Both the position numbers and the translations under genes were made by a program. Positions 12,071 to 22,702 of a stretch of DNA of 64,000 nt are shown here, in pieces. A model generated the notes under the pieces. It worked only from the letters and a program-made list of their open reading frames with translations. It made no database searches and was not told where the DNA came from. The first letter of the stretch is position 1; the number at the start of each line of letters is the position of its first letter. Origin of the DNA: Eustoma russellianum (Eukaryota; Streptophyta; Magnoliopsida; Gentianales; Gentianaceae). Location: positions 31,989,236-32,053,235 of the forward strand of contig AP025043.1 in the NCBI GenBank assembly GCA_036186865.1. Direction: 5' to 3'.

Positions 12071-12424
12071 CATGCTGAAAATTTCAGCATGTGCATTATA
12101 GGGTGGCCGAATTTTCATCCATTATGAGCCTATATTTTGTGTCTTGAAATATGTGATTAATTGGAAGACAATTTGGAAGTAATTTGAATAAGTTATGGAA
12201 TTAAAATTGTGATATATTTGAATATCACACATGCTGAAAATTTCAGCATGTGTAGAAATGGATATGGCCGATTTTTTGGCCTATGTAATGTACAATTTTA
12301 TTCCCGAAATTGATGAGAATATTGTCTACTAATTGGTGATTTATTTTTATGAGATAAATCAAAGAAAACTTAGTAATAATTTGAAATAAAGACCCATGTA
12401 TCACATGCTAAAATTTCAGCATGT
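12071..12424 (+). promoter_or_regulatory. Triple palindrome module in the 5' LTR of B
   Basis: Three near-perfect palindromes with half-site CACATGCTGAAA lie at 12071-12093, 12228-12252 and 12402-12424. Each is followed 10-25 bp later by TGGCCGA(A/T)TTT. Repeated palindromes upstream of the LTR promoter are a described Sirevirus trait, but the known maize-type motif differs in sequence. Confidence 0.65.
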
Positions 12425-13831
12425 CAAGTCTCATTATGGCCGATTTTTGCATCATTTTTGTGAGGAAACTATCTTGCTTAATTTATGTGATGATCTTGAA
12501 AGTTATGGTAATTGTTTTATGGTGATTTTGGCACATGTTTTTAGTGGAATTCTCAGATTTTCCTAGTCATCAAGTGATGACAACATTCAACCAATTAATG
12601 AGTGCCAAGTAAGCAAGAGTTAAATGATCATCCAATGAGGAGGTGCCAAGTAAGCAAGATCATGTCACAATGATGCCACATATTCTCCCAAGGACTTAGA
12701 AGATAATTTTCAAGAGGAGAAGGACTAAAGGGTGGCGGCCAAAACATGTTAAAAGGGAAGGAAGAAGAACAAAACAAGAACAAGAACAAGTCCTGCCAAA
12801 TCAAAAGAGAAAAACGCCTAGCACTCTCTTCTTCTACACTCTCTTTCTTTCTTCTTCCTAAAAGCCTATTGTACTTACATCCATATACTTGAATAGGCTT
12901 CTCTTAGACCACCACATACTCTTTATCTTTGTAAAAGATTGATCAAGGTGTGATCAATCTTCAATCTTGCAAGGTGGTGGTGTTCGTGTGCATTTTATTC
13001 AACATACAAGGTTTGTAAAGGGTTGAAGTTGGTGTGTAACTCCATCAACCCTGTGGTAAGGTGTTTTTGTGTTGTATGATTTGTGTGAACCGAGGAAGGT
13101 GTTCCTCGAAAACTGGAGTAGGTTGTTTATAACCGAACCAGTATAAAATTCTTGGTCTCATTTACTTTCAGCACTGATTTTCTGTTTCAGCACTGTTTAC
13201 TGTTTTTAGTCACGTTCGTAAAAATAGTAAACGAATTTCAAAAATCACGAAACTTTTAGGAAACATAGCCACACGTTTCAAGGTTATATTGGAACAAGTT
13301 TCAACACTTTTGGACAAGTATAATTCAACCAAACGTCCAAAGTTATGAGACTAGTGCAGTCTGATTTTCAGGCTTACAAAGGTTGAGACTTTGATCGTAT
13401 TTGACTAACTTCTCAAAAGAATTTTTCAAAACTTTTTTAACCTATTTAAATATAACTTATAAGAGGTTAGTGGTTAAAATTTCAGAGCATTTGGAGTTAC
13501 GTACAAATAAGAATAAATTTTTCAAATCAGTCTACCGTTTCTGGCAGATTCGCACAATCTGACCACTAACGATTTTTGAAGGGGTTAGAGGTTGAATTTA
13601 AATCTGAAATTTTTAGGAGACACTCATAACATCTGAGACTAAGTTCTCTCCAAATTGCAGAATATTTGAAGACCTACAACCTAGTTTTCAAAACGTTTTA
13701 AAACTGGTCCTGAAAACAGAAACAGTTTTCAGAAGTTGGGTTTTTGGTTTTAAACAATTTTAAAAACCATATTTTCCGCGCCCACTATTCAACCCCCCCT
13801 CCTTCTAGTGGTGCCTTGCAGATCCTACAAC

Positions 13832-13843
13832 TGGTATCAGAAC
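13832..13843 (+). other. Primer binding site of B
   Basis: TGGTATCAGAAC begins two bases after the LTR end. It matches the tRNA-iMet-complementary site with one change (GAAC for GAGC). Confidence 0.85.
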
Positions 13844-13884
13844 GTAGGAACACTCACATCAAAAGGATCCAACGATCTAAGTGA

Positions 13885-14770
13885 GATGGCAACCACTAGC
13901 CACGAAACCGAGGAAAAGGATATGTCAAGCCAAATGCCTCCACTATTTGAAAATGAGGTAAATTCTGATTCTGACTCGGATTCTGAACTATCTTATGATG
14001 ATTTATATGTTGAATACCTTGAATTACATAAGTTTGCTAGAACTCTTGCAAAACAAAAAAAACGGTTAATTGAAGACAAGAAATTGGTAGAATCTTCTAA
14101 CACAAATCTTGTGTCTCAATTAAACGATTCAAAAGAAGAGTCGTCTTGCATCATAAATTCATTAAGGTCTGAAATTTCATCATTGACATCCGAGAACACT
14201 GAACTGAAAGCCGACATTTCAAAGTTGAAATCAAGAAATGAAGATCTAGAAAAGACTAGAAAATAATTCGATACGGATACTTGTATTCTAGATCATCTTA
14301 TCTCTTCTCAGAAGGATGGAAATGATAAAACCGGACTAGGATACGATGAGAAAAGTGAGTCACTAAACAAACAAACAAAATTCATTCCATCTAAGAAAAT
14401 AGATGCATCAAAGACATATGTGGCATCTAAGAAGACGCCTAGACCTTCTCCTATGACATCTCATCGTGCTTCTTCTTCACATCATGCAAAATATTATTAT
14501 GTGCCAAATAGATATGAGAAGAAATAAGTGCTGCATACGCGACATTCATATCACAAAAATGCATCTAGATCACGTCCCGTGTATGCAAACCGAAATGCAT
14601 ATCAAAAACAGAAACTATACTATATGCATGATGGGATTCTTGGCCAAAGGCCAAACGCATTTGCCCCTAACATATATTATGTTGCATGTTCATCAACTTT
14701 CTCACCTTTTGGAAGACCTAAAAAGGTCACCCAAATTTGGGTACCAAAAGGGACATTTTCAAAGGGTTAA
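13885..14770 (+). pseudogene. Sirevirus-type gag C-terminal remnant of element B
   Basis: One frame runs from the ATG at 13885 to the TAA ending at 14770, broken only by in-frame TAA stops at 14264 and 14524. It shows an acidic start (DSDSDSELSYDDLY), a strong heptad coiled coil of about 90 residues (KKLVESSNTNLVSQL and following), a KTGLGYDE motif, and a basic tail ending QIWVPKG. KTGLGY and WVPKG bracket the linker between gag and protease in SIRE-type copia polyproteins. The gag N-terminal domain, zinc knuckle and all of pol are missing. Without its two stops this would still be a free coiled-coil protein, but its role is unknown. Confidence 0.75.
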
Positions 14771-14865
14771 ATAAATAATCCTTACGAACGCACGCTTGAT
14801 ATTATAAAATGCATGATTTCTTTTTCATCTCTACATGCGCTTTTGATTGTCTTTCCAAAATAAAG

Positions 14866-15039
14866 GGGGAGAGAATGCATGATTTAAGGGGGAGAAAGAA
14901 AGATTAATTGCATAAATCCAGGGGGAGCAAATTTGAAAATTGAAATTTAAAAGTTTAATTTATGCACAATTGGAGGGGGGAGCGATAAGACTTAAATCAT
15001 GTATGTAGGTTATTTTGAAAATCATCAAAAGGGGAAGAT
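14866..15039 (+). other. Multiple polypurine tracts before the 3' LTR of B
   Basis: Purine runs with AGGGGGAG or AGGGGGGAG occur at about 14866, 14888, 14919 and 14973. The last, AAAAGGGGAAGA, abuts the LTR at 15040. A multi-PPT signature like this is described for Sireviruses. It recurs in reverse complement in element E (62900-63110). Confidence 0.78.
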
Positions 15040-18000
15040 TGTTGAGAAAATGGGGTTTGAGTGATTTCAAAATGCATGATTTAAATAACATGTTACAAAG
15101 AAATGCATGACATATTTTATGACATAACACGTTGTTGCATGAAAGTTGCCTTATATAGTTCATATATAATGTTGTCGTACTAATGAGCCATGAAGTTTTA
15201 AAGCTTACATCAAATGGCAAACATTTGTTGTGTTTGAACTATTTTCAGGTGCCACCATTAATGAACTAAACTAGTTCATTAAGTTAAGTACTTAGTTAAT
15301 TAAACTAAGTAGTTCATTAAAGGAAGCACTATTTGGACAAGGCAAAAAGGCAACAAGATTAAGAAAGGAAAGTCTCCTCCTCCTCCTCTTATCAAATATA
15401 CACGCCATATATACACTTATATATATATATTTTCAAATTTTTTGAAAAAGGCACATACACATTTATTCCAACGTACTACCAACACGTTATATATTTTACG
15501 TACGTATGTTAACATCACACCACTATACTTAACTCATATTTATGAGTATATTCAGGTCTTATATCATATGATATAAGTCATGGTGATGAAAAATTAAATA
15601 CGACACGTTAAAAGGTTCTAAACCGAAAATTGTCGTATCGGGCAAATACCGAAATTTTGCCAATGTGTCACGTACTTGCCATAAATAGTTGGCTAGCCCC
15701 TACACTTCAAAAATACTCAAAAATTTCGTGGGTATGATGTTATGTGCAGCCATAAAATCATTCCATGTTGTCACACACAAATCACCCCACATTAAGGCCA
15801 AATTGTGGAGATTCCAATTTCAATTTTGTCACATGCATATGGCGCCACTTTAAGACCAGCCAAGTGCTGAATATTAAAGTTTATATTATGTATATTATGT
15901 ATAACATAATATATATAACATGTGCAAAAAGTTGGAATTCAATTAGAGAAAATCGGGTAATCGATAAACATCGAAAATTCGGTTTTCTACGTACACAACA
16001 CATGGAACGTTTCTGGCACATCATACGACATGTATCTAGACACTTTTTACGTATGTCATACATCTTGAAGTGTTCTAGAAAATTAAATTAAGGGCTGGCT
16101 GGAATATACCATATGTGTATTATTAAATGTGCACTATTCTACAAAATTTGCAAAAATAAAATTCAACACATGTATATACATATGATACACGCCTATACCA
16201 GCTTGATGGAGCCGATGTGGAGCCTTGTTGGCATATTGATTGGTCAAGAATCAAGCATAAAATGTAGGTGACTTAAAGAAAGAAGCTACAAAAGGTAATG
16301 TTTCAAATTTTATCTCATTTGTAACACATGCTGAAAATTTCATCATGTGCATTATAGGGTGGCCGAATTTCATCCATTATGAGCCTATATTTTGTGTCTT
16401 GAAATATGTGATTAATTGGAAGACAATTTGGAAGTAATTTGAATAAGTTATGGAATTAAAATTGTGATATATTTGAATATCACACATGCTGAAAATTTTA
16501 GCATGTGTAGAAATGGATATGGCTGATTTTTTGGCCTATGTAATGTACAATTTTATTCCCAAAATTGATGAGAATATTGTCTACTAATTGGTGATTTTTT
16601 TTATGAGATAAATCAAAAAAAACTTGGTAATAATTTGAAATAAAGACTCATGTATCACATGCTGAAATTTCAGCATGTCGAGTCTCATTATGGCAGATTT
16701 TTGCATCATTGTTGTGAGGAAACTATCTTGCTTAATTTATGTGATGATCTTGAAAGTTATGGTAATTGTTTTATGGTGATTTTGGCACATGTTTTTAGTG
16801 GAATTCTCAGATTTTCCTAGTCATCAAGTGATGACAACATTCAACCAATCAATGAGTGCCAAGTAAGTAAGAGTTAAATGATCATCCAATGAAGAGGTGC
16901 CAAGTAAGCAAGATCATGTCACAATGATGCCACATATTCTCCCAAGGACTTAGAAGATAATTTTCAAGAGGAGAAGGACTAAAGGGGGGCGGCCAAAACA
17001 TGTTAAAAGGGAAGGAAGAAGAACAAAACAAGAACAAGAACAAGTCTTGCCAAATCAAAAGAGAAAAACGCCTAGCACTCTCTTCTTCTACACTCTCTTT
17101 CTTTCTTCTTCCTAAAAGCCTATTGTACTTACATCCATATACTTGAATAGGATTCTCTTAGACCACCACATACTCTTTATCTTTGTAAAAGATTGATCAA
17201 GGTGTGATCAATCTTCAATCTTGCAAGGTGGTGGTGTTCGTGTGCAATGTATTCAACATACAAGGTTTGTAAAGGGTTGGAGTTGGTGTGTAACTCCATC
17301 AACCCTATGGTAAGGTGTTTTTGTATTGTGTGATTAGTGTGAACCGAGGAAGGTGTTCCTCGAAGACTGGAGTAGATTGTTTATAACCGAACCAGTATAA
17401 AATTCTTAGTGTCATTTACTTTCAGCACTGATTTTCTGTTTCAGCACTGTTTACTGTTTTTAGTCACGTTCGTAAAAATAGTAAACGAATTTCAAAATTC
17501 ACGAAACTTTCAGGAAACATAGCCACACGTTTCAAGGTTAATTTGGCACAAGTTTCAACCCTTTTGGACAAGTATAATTCAACCAAATGTCCAAAGTTAT
17601 GAGACTAGTGCAGTCTGATTTTCAGGCTTACAAAGGTTGAGACTTTGATCGTATTTGACTAACTTCCAAAAAGACTTTTTCGAATCTGTTTCAACCCATT
17701 TAAATATAACTTATAATGGGTTAGTGGTTAAAATTTCAGAGCATTTGGAGTTACGTACAAATAGGAATAAATTTTTCAAATCAGTCTACCGTTTCTGGCA
17801 TATTCGCACAATCTGACGACTAACGATTTTTGAAGGGGTTGGAGGTTGAATTTAAATCTGAACTTTTTAGGAGACACTCATAACATCTGAGACTAAGTTC
17901 TCTCCAAATTGCAGAATATTTGAAGACCTACAACCTAGTTTTCAAAACGTTTTAAAACTGATTCTGAAAACAGAAACTATTTTCAGAAGTTGGGTTTTTG

Positions 18001-18085
18001 GTTTTAAACAATTTTAAAAACCAAATTTTCCGCACCCACTATTCAACCCCCCTCCCCCTTCTAGTGGTGCCTTGCAGATCCTACA
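15040..18085 (+). repeat. 3' LTR of element B (3046 bp)
   Basis: It is near-identical to 10784-13829 with scattered, mostly transition substitutions, which by eye suggests a fairly recent insertion. It carries the same inverted repeat (15259-15320) and palindromes (16325-16349, 16483-16507, 16656-16678). Some arms are damaged, for example TTTCATCATG at 16340. Confidence 0.93.
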
Positions 18086-19868
18086 CACAAGTCAGATATT
18101 CTTGACATACATTAAAACATTGTCATGGAGTCAAGGAACGCAATATTCTTTGAATATGCTTTCTGAGGAAAGACAAGAACAATGAAGAAACAAGAACTGG
18201 AAAGCGAATACGTGAGATGACTCCTCAAGGAAATGAGAAACTTCGTCAAAGCAAGCGAGTCAGAATACCATTTTCGTTTGGACTGGATTTTCTAACCTAT
18301 ATGGTAGAAAACCGCCAGGGAGCTTTTCCGAGGAGATGTCAACTCTATAAGCTCCTTTCTGGAAAGAGGCATTAACAGTGAAATAGACTCGATTCTTCAA
18401 AATCACACTTGGGAGTCGGTTGACCTTCCACCGGGAAGTAAACCACTTGGGTGCAAGTGAATTTTCAAGAAGAAGATGAAAGAGGATGGGTCTATGAAAA
18501 AGTATAAGGTCAGGTTGGTAGCTAAAGGCTATCAACTAAAGGAAAGCTTTAACTTTGTTGACACCTACTTAGCAGTAACTAGGATCACTTATATAAGGGT
18601 GCTAGTTGTTATTGCTGAGTTTAAAACTTAGAAATCCATCAAATGGATGTGAAGACTTCTTTTTTGAATGGTTAGTTGGAAGAAGAAATTTATATGGAAC
18701 AACCCAAAGGGTTTGTGGTTCCAAGACAAGAATCGAAAGTCTGTAGACTTGTTAAGCCGATGTGCGGACTTAAGAAGCACCTAAACAATGGCACTTGAAA
18801 TTTAATCAAGCTATGCTAGCTAATGGTTTCAAGATCAATGAGTATGACAAGTGTGTCTACATTAAAAACACACAGAATGCATATGTGATAGTATGTCTCT
18901 ATGTAGATGACATGCTAATCATGAGCAGTACTCGTGATATCATTTTAAATACAAAGAAGATGTTGACGAGAAACTTCGATAGGAGGGATATGGAAGTTGC
19001 CAACGTTATTCGAGGAATTAAAATTTTTAGGATAGCTGAAGGACTCGTGTTGTCACAAACTCACTATACTGAATCTATTCTAAAACACTTCAATATGATT
19101 GATATGAAATAAGTGAAGACTCCACTTGACTTAAGTATACACTTAAGGAAGAACCGAGGCGAGCTAGTAGCTCAATTGGAGTACTCACAAGTAATTGGAA
19201 GTTTGATGTACATAACGAATTATACAAAACCAGACTTAGCATGCTCAGTAAACAAATTGAGCAGGTTTACCAGTAATCCAAGTGACGATCATTAAAAATC
19301 TCTGAAAGAGTGATGAGATACTTGAAGTATACAATGAATCTTGGATTACATTACTCAAGATATCCAGCAGTATTGGAAGGCTATTGTGATGCCAATTGGA
19401 TAAGTAACAGTAAAGATTCTAAATCCACTAGTGGATATTTATTCACTGTTGGTGAAGGTTCTGTGTCATGGAAATCTACGAAGCAAACATGTATAGCTCA
19501 TTCCACTATGGAAGTGGAGTTTATAGCACTTGATAAAGCCAGAGAAGAGGCTGAATGACTTCGGAATTTCCTAGAAGATGTGCCATGTTTCCCATGTTGG
19601 CCTAAGCCAATCGCTCCTATCAGCATACACTGTGATAGTCAGTCCGCTATATGACGAGCTCAAAGCATCATCTATAATGGTAAGTCTCGACACATGTATT
19701 GGAGATACAATACCATTAAGCAGTTGATATCTAATGGTGTGATTTCCATTGATTATATAAAATAAAAGGAGAACCTTGCGGATCCACTTACAAAAGGCTT
19801 GCCTAGAGACCAGATGTCAATTTTGACAAACGAATTAGGACTAAAGCCTATAAAGCATGAATCTTTGT
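18086..19868 (+). pseudogene. Copia A reverse transcriptase and RNase H remnant
   Basis: Coding resumes after element B with HKSDIPDIH, the continuation of the interrupted pol frame. RT blocks include MDVKTSFLNG and EEEIYMEQPKGFVVP (about 18645-18720), and the catalytic YVDDMLIM at 18900-18911 is intact. RNase H shows GYCDANW, STMEVEF (the usual E is V here: EAE has become EVE) and HCDSQSA. Many stops break the frame, for example TGA near 19557 and TAA at 19110. It ends with DPLTKGLPRDQM and a short tail. The homologue in element C is much better preserved. Confidence 0.85.
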
Positions 19869-20415
19869 AATGGAAACCCAGTCTTGTTGATTGGATATCC
19901 TAGAATCTTGGTTCAATGCAACAACTAAATTATGAAGTTTCAGTGAGCAATTACTCATTCTGTTAAATAAAAGTGTTGTCTGCAGAAAAATAAGGGTAAT
20001 CTAAGGCTTTTAGTGGTTCCTATATCTTGATATTTCAAGTGGGGTATGTCAGAATGCTCTTGATAGGAAACACCTATGTAAGTGTGAAGTGTAGCCACTT
20101 CTATGAGAATTTTGTAAGGCAAAAGTTCTCTAACACACTTTCTGAAACCAGGTGGTTCATGGTCAAAACGAACACAATCATGAGAACCAAAAAAGGTGTT
20201 AAAAGAAATGGGGTGTGAGTGTTGTTGTCTAGGTTCACAACAAAGGCCAATTATTTCAAGACATCAAGTCACTAATTAGCCGAGTGGATCCGATAGTATA
20301 TCACTAAGAAAGGTTCAAAGCGAGAAGGTACCTCTTTTGAAACAACATTTTTTTATATGACTTCTCGGTAGAGTCTACATATGCATTTGCATTAATTCCC
20401 AATCATATGGAGGAT

Positions 20416-21780
20416 TGTTGGAGAAAATAGAAAGAATTTGAATTTGGGTCAAGTTACAAACTATGGTTAGCAACATAATTTCAGCTGAGTTATGATCAGT
20501 TTCATTAAAGGTGAGTAGAAACTAATGGGTCCTCAATTATCTATGTGACGAGTAGATAATTTTAGGCATTTGAATCACTCAATTCCGATATCAGGTGAAT
20601 GAGAAATTAATGCTCAAAGTAAGAGAGAAAATCAGCTTAGCTCGGCCCGTGCCCAGGCATGGGCTTAGGTTGCGGACTGAGCTACGAGGCTGATAGGCTC
20701 AGGCTGCAGGCTACAGACCAGGTCCTGCAGTAGCGGGTCGGATCTTATTAGCTGGGGTGAAGTTTGTTTGAGTTTGAACTTCTCTGGGTTGTTAAGATAG
20801 GCTAATGTTTAATTTTGAAAAGTTGTTGAGCTTTAACCATGCCAAGCTGACCTGAAGTTGTTATGATCTGAAGGCTCAGACTGAACATTTATTTGATTTG
20901 ACAGCTGAGGGCAGACCTGTGCTGTTATCTGATCCAATGGTTCAGACCGAGCAGGTATCTGATCCTATGGTTGTGGTTGAATTGGCTGTAACAAACTGAC
21001 CTTAGAATTCCCCTATAAATAGGGCCTAGCTGACCTCTGTAGTCACTAAGGAAAAAATCCAGAAGTTCTTCTCTTTCTCTGCAATCTCCCTCTCTGCATA
21101 ATCATTCTCCCGCATATGCAACACGCTCTCTGCATTTCTCTTTAATCCGAGAATTTTTGTTGAGTTCATACGCTGCAGTGCCGCTCGTCTGAACTGACTC
21201 CATTGTATCCTGGGATACGATTGCTCCATCTAGTTGGGCACAGTATACCGGAGCAATACGTCTTAAGGACAAATTCTGGACTCACCACCTGAGCTGTTGA
21301 GGTTATTGCCGAGCTGAGCTCTGCTATGTGTTGAGATGAGCTGATCGAGGGATAGCACAGCACTGTTGTTGTACAGTGTTATCATGCTGAGCTCTGCTGG
21401 TGTGCTGAGCTCGGCTGAAGCGGCTGAAAGCACAATTGTTATTTTGTTGTGCTGAGGTACCGAGGTCGGCAGGTCGGCCATCAATCCAGAATGCAAATAC
21501 AATTGCGCTAACTGGACTAATCTAATCTGACAGATCAATCTGATTTCAATTCAGCTCGGCTGGAAGGCTGATAGCACAGACCTACTGTTCTAAAGTGCTA
21601 TTGTACTGAGATCGGCAGGTCGGCTGACTGTTCAGGACAGGTCGATCCGACCTGACCTGAGCTCTGCAGGTCGGTCACTGCTTTATTTCATAAGCAAAAT
21701 GTACAGAAGTCAATTTTGTCTGACTTGAATTGGTTTCCAGCAATCCCTTCGTTTCTCTCCTGTTTCCTGCTTATGTACTC
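20416..21780 (+). repeat. 3' LTR of copia A
   Basis: It starts TGTTGGAGAAAATAG right after the purine tract CATATGGAGGAT. It has a TATA box (21014-21022). The transcribed part is rich in imperfect repeats of GCTGAGCTCGGC and CGGCAGGTCGG (about 21290-21660). It aligns in reverse complement with 41283-42571. The right end is estimated from the fading of similarity and may be off by tens of bases. Confidence 0.72.
21014..21022 (+). promoter_or_regulatory. TATA box of the copia A 3' LTR
   Basis: TATAAATAG lies in CCCCTATAAATAGGGCC about 600 bp into the LTR. The equivalent sits on the minus strand at about 41937-41945 in element C. From A it would drive transcription rightward towards element F. 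Confidence 0.65.
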
Positions 21781-22702
21781 GGCTTTCTACTAACACAAGT
21801 TTGTATTGTCATTACTGTGTGCTTATGTCTTGTTATTACGGTGTTCTGTTTCTGTTCTGATTGCTAGGTAGGGAAGATTAGGACATGTAAAGTATTGTGC
21901 TTATTTTTCTAGCAGCTGTCGCATGTGAATGTCAGTCATTGGTTTGTGTTTGCATTGGGTGTATCATTTGAAGCATTTCTTCATTTACGGGCCAATTTCG
22001 CATTTTTGTCAATATAAAATCTCTTGAACTGTGAATGTGTTGTTTTGAAAGATTTCAACTGTTATTTCATTACAATGTTGCCTATATTTTGTATTTTATA
22101 TGATACTCGACTGCTCAGTTTTCATCTCGGTTTTTTTCTATAATTCTATTCAATAACTGGCGAAGTCAGATTCTCGTTCAGGACCACCGGATGATCATAA
22201 TGTTGAGACTAACGGTCGTTGACGTAGAAGTCCTACAAGATTCAACAACGTTAGAGGCTCCGGAGTTTTCCTTTGGGAAAAACCGCTGATAATCAAGTCA
22301 GTTACATATAATTTCATATTTGAAAGTGTTTAGGCTAGAATATTTAAAGAAGCCTGTCTCTGTGGCATTTGTGTGGAATTTTGCTCAATTAATATGAACA
22401 TGCCTGCTGAAAGGCGCCATTTTTTCCATTTATATGTTTTAGACAGCCAATGCATGTTTAATTGCTATGGGAAGCGTCATGTAACATGTTCTACTTGTGT
22501 ATGACCACATAGGCAGCTACGTGTTGAGTTGCATGGCTGAGCAGCTAGTGCTCCAGGAGTCTGCTTAAGCTGCTTGTGCCAGCTGACCAAAGAGGCATTG
22601 GATACCGGGTCCATGGTCGACTTTTTTGGCACGGGTGGGGCATCCGCTATTGTCGAGGTGATAGCTGCGACCGAGTCAGGAGCAATAGCTGAGGTGGCCA
22701 GC
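21781..22702. other. Unassigned stretch between copia A and element F
   Basis: No LTR structure or known protein was recognised. A minus-strand frame over 22477-22743 is rich in S, T and A, and part of it enters the F LTR. It has no motif I can name and its upstream continuation across the F insertion is closed by a stop. This may be older decayed mobile DNA or host intergenic sequence. Confidence 0.4.

Larger units (their letters stand above)
10784..13829 (+). repeat. 5' LTR of element B (3046 bp)
   Basis: It runs from TGTTGAG to CCTACA. Landmarks are a conserved inverted repeat at 11003-11064, a CGTATGTACGTTAACGTCAC block near 11240, three palindrome modules at 12071-12424, and a C-rich terminus (AACCCCCCCTCC) just before the end. 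ORFs in it (for example 11510-11812) recur as shadows in the other LTR and show no known protein. Confidence 0.93.
10784..18085 (+). mobile_element. Sirevirus-like copia derivative B, internally deleted, complete with target duplication
   Basis: LTRs at 10784-13829 and 15040-18085 are the same length (3046 bp) and nearly identical. Both start TGTTGAGAAAATGG and end GATCCTACA. The target duplication CACAA is perfect (10779-10783 and 18086-18090). The interior is only 1210 bp: a primer site, a gag C-terminal remnant, and a purine-rich tail. Protease, integrase, RT and RNase H are absent, so B cannot move by itself. The gag type, the repeated purine tracts before the 3' LTR and the palindrome-bearing LTRs point to the Sirevirus group. 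Related copies in the window are D (solo LTR) and E (with pol). Confidence 0.92.
9010..21780 (+). mobile_element. Copia element A (decayed), interrupted by element B
   Basis: Copia domain order is readable on the plus strand: gag, zinc knuckle, protease, integrase, then reverse transcriptase and RNase H, then a 3' LTR from 20416. Gag is cut at its left end by element I. Integrase is cut at 10783 by element B and resumes at 18086 with the target site CACAA on both sides. The same family appears inverted at 41283-59635 (element C), which served as a guide. Several stops and frameshifts make it inactive. The right LTR end is approximate. Confidence 0.85.

Noticed and set aside
13808..13884. Upstream ATG at 13808 as the start of the B gag remnant
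   Set aside because: It lies inside the LTR end, upstream of the primer site. The ATG at 13885 in the interior is more plausible.
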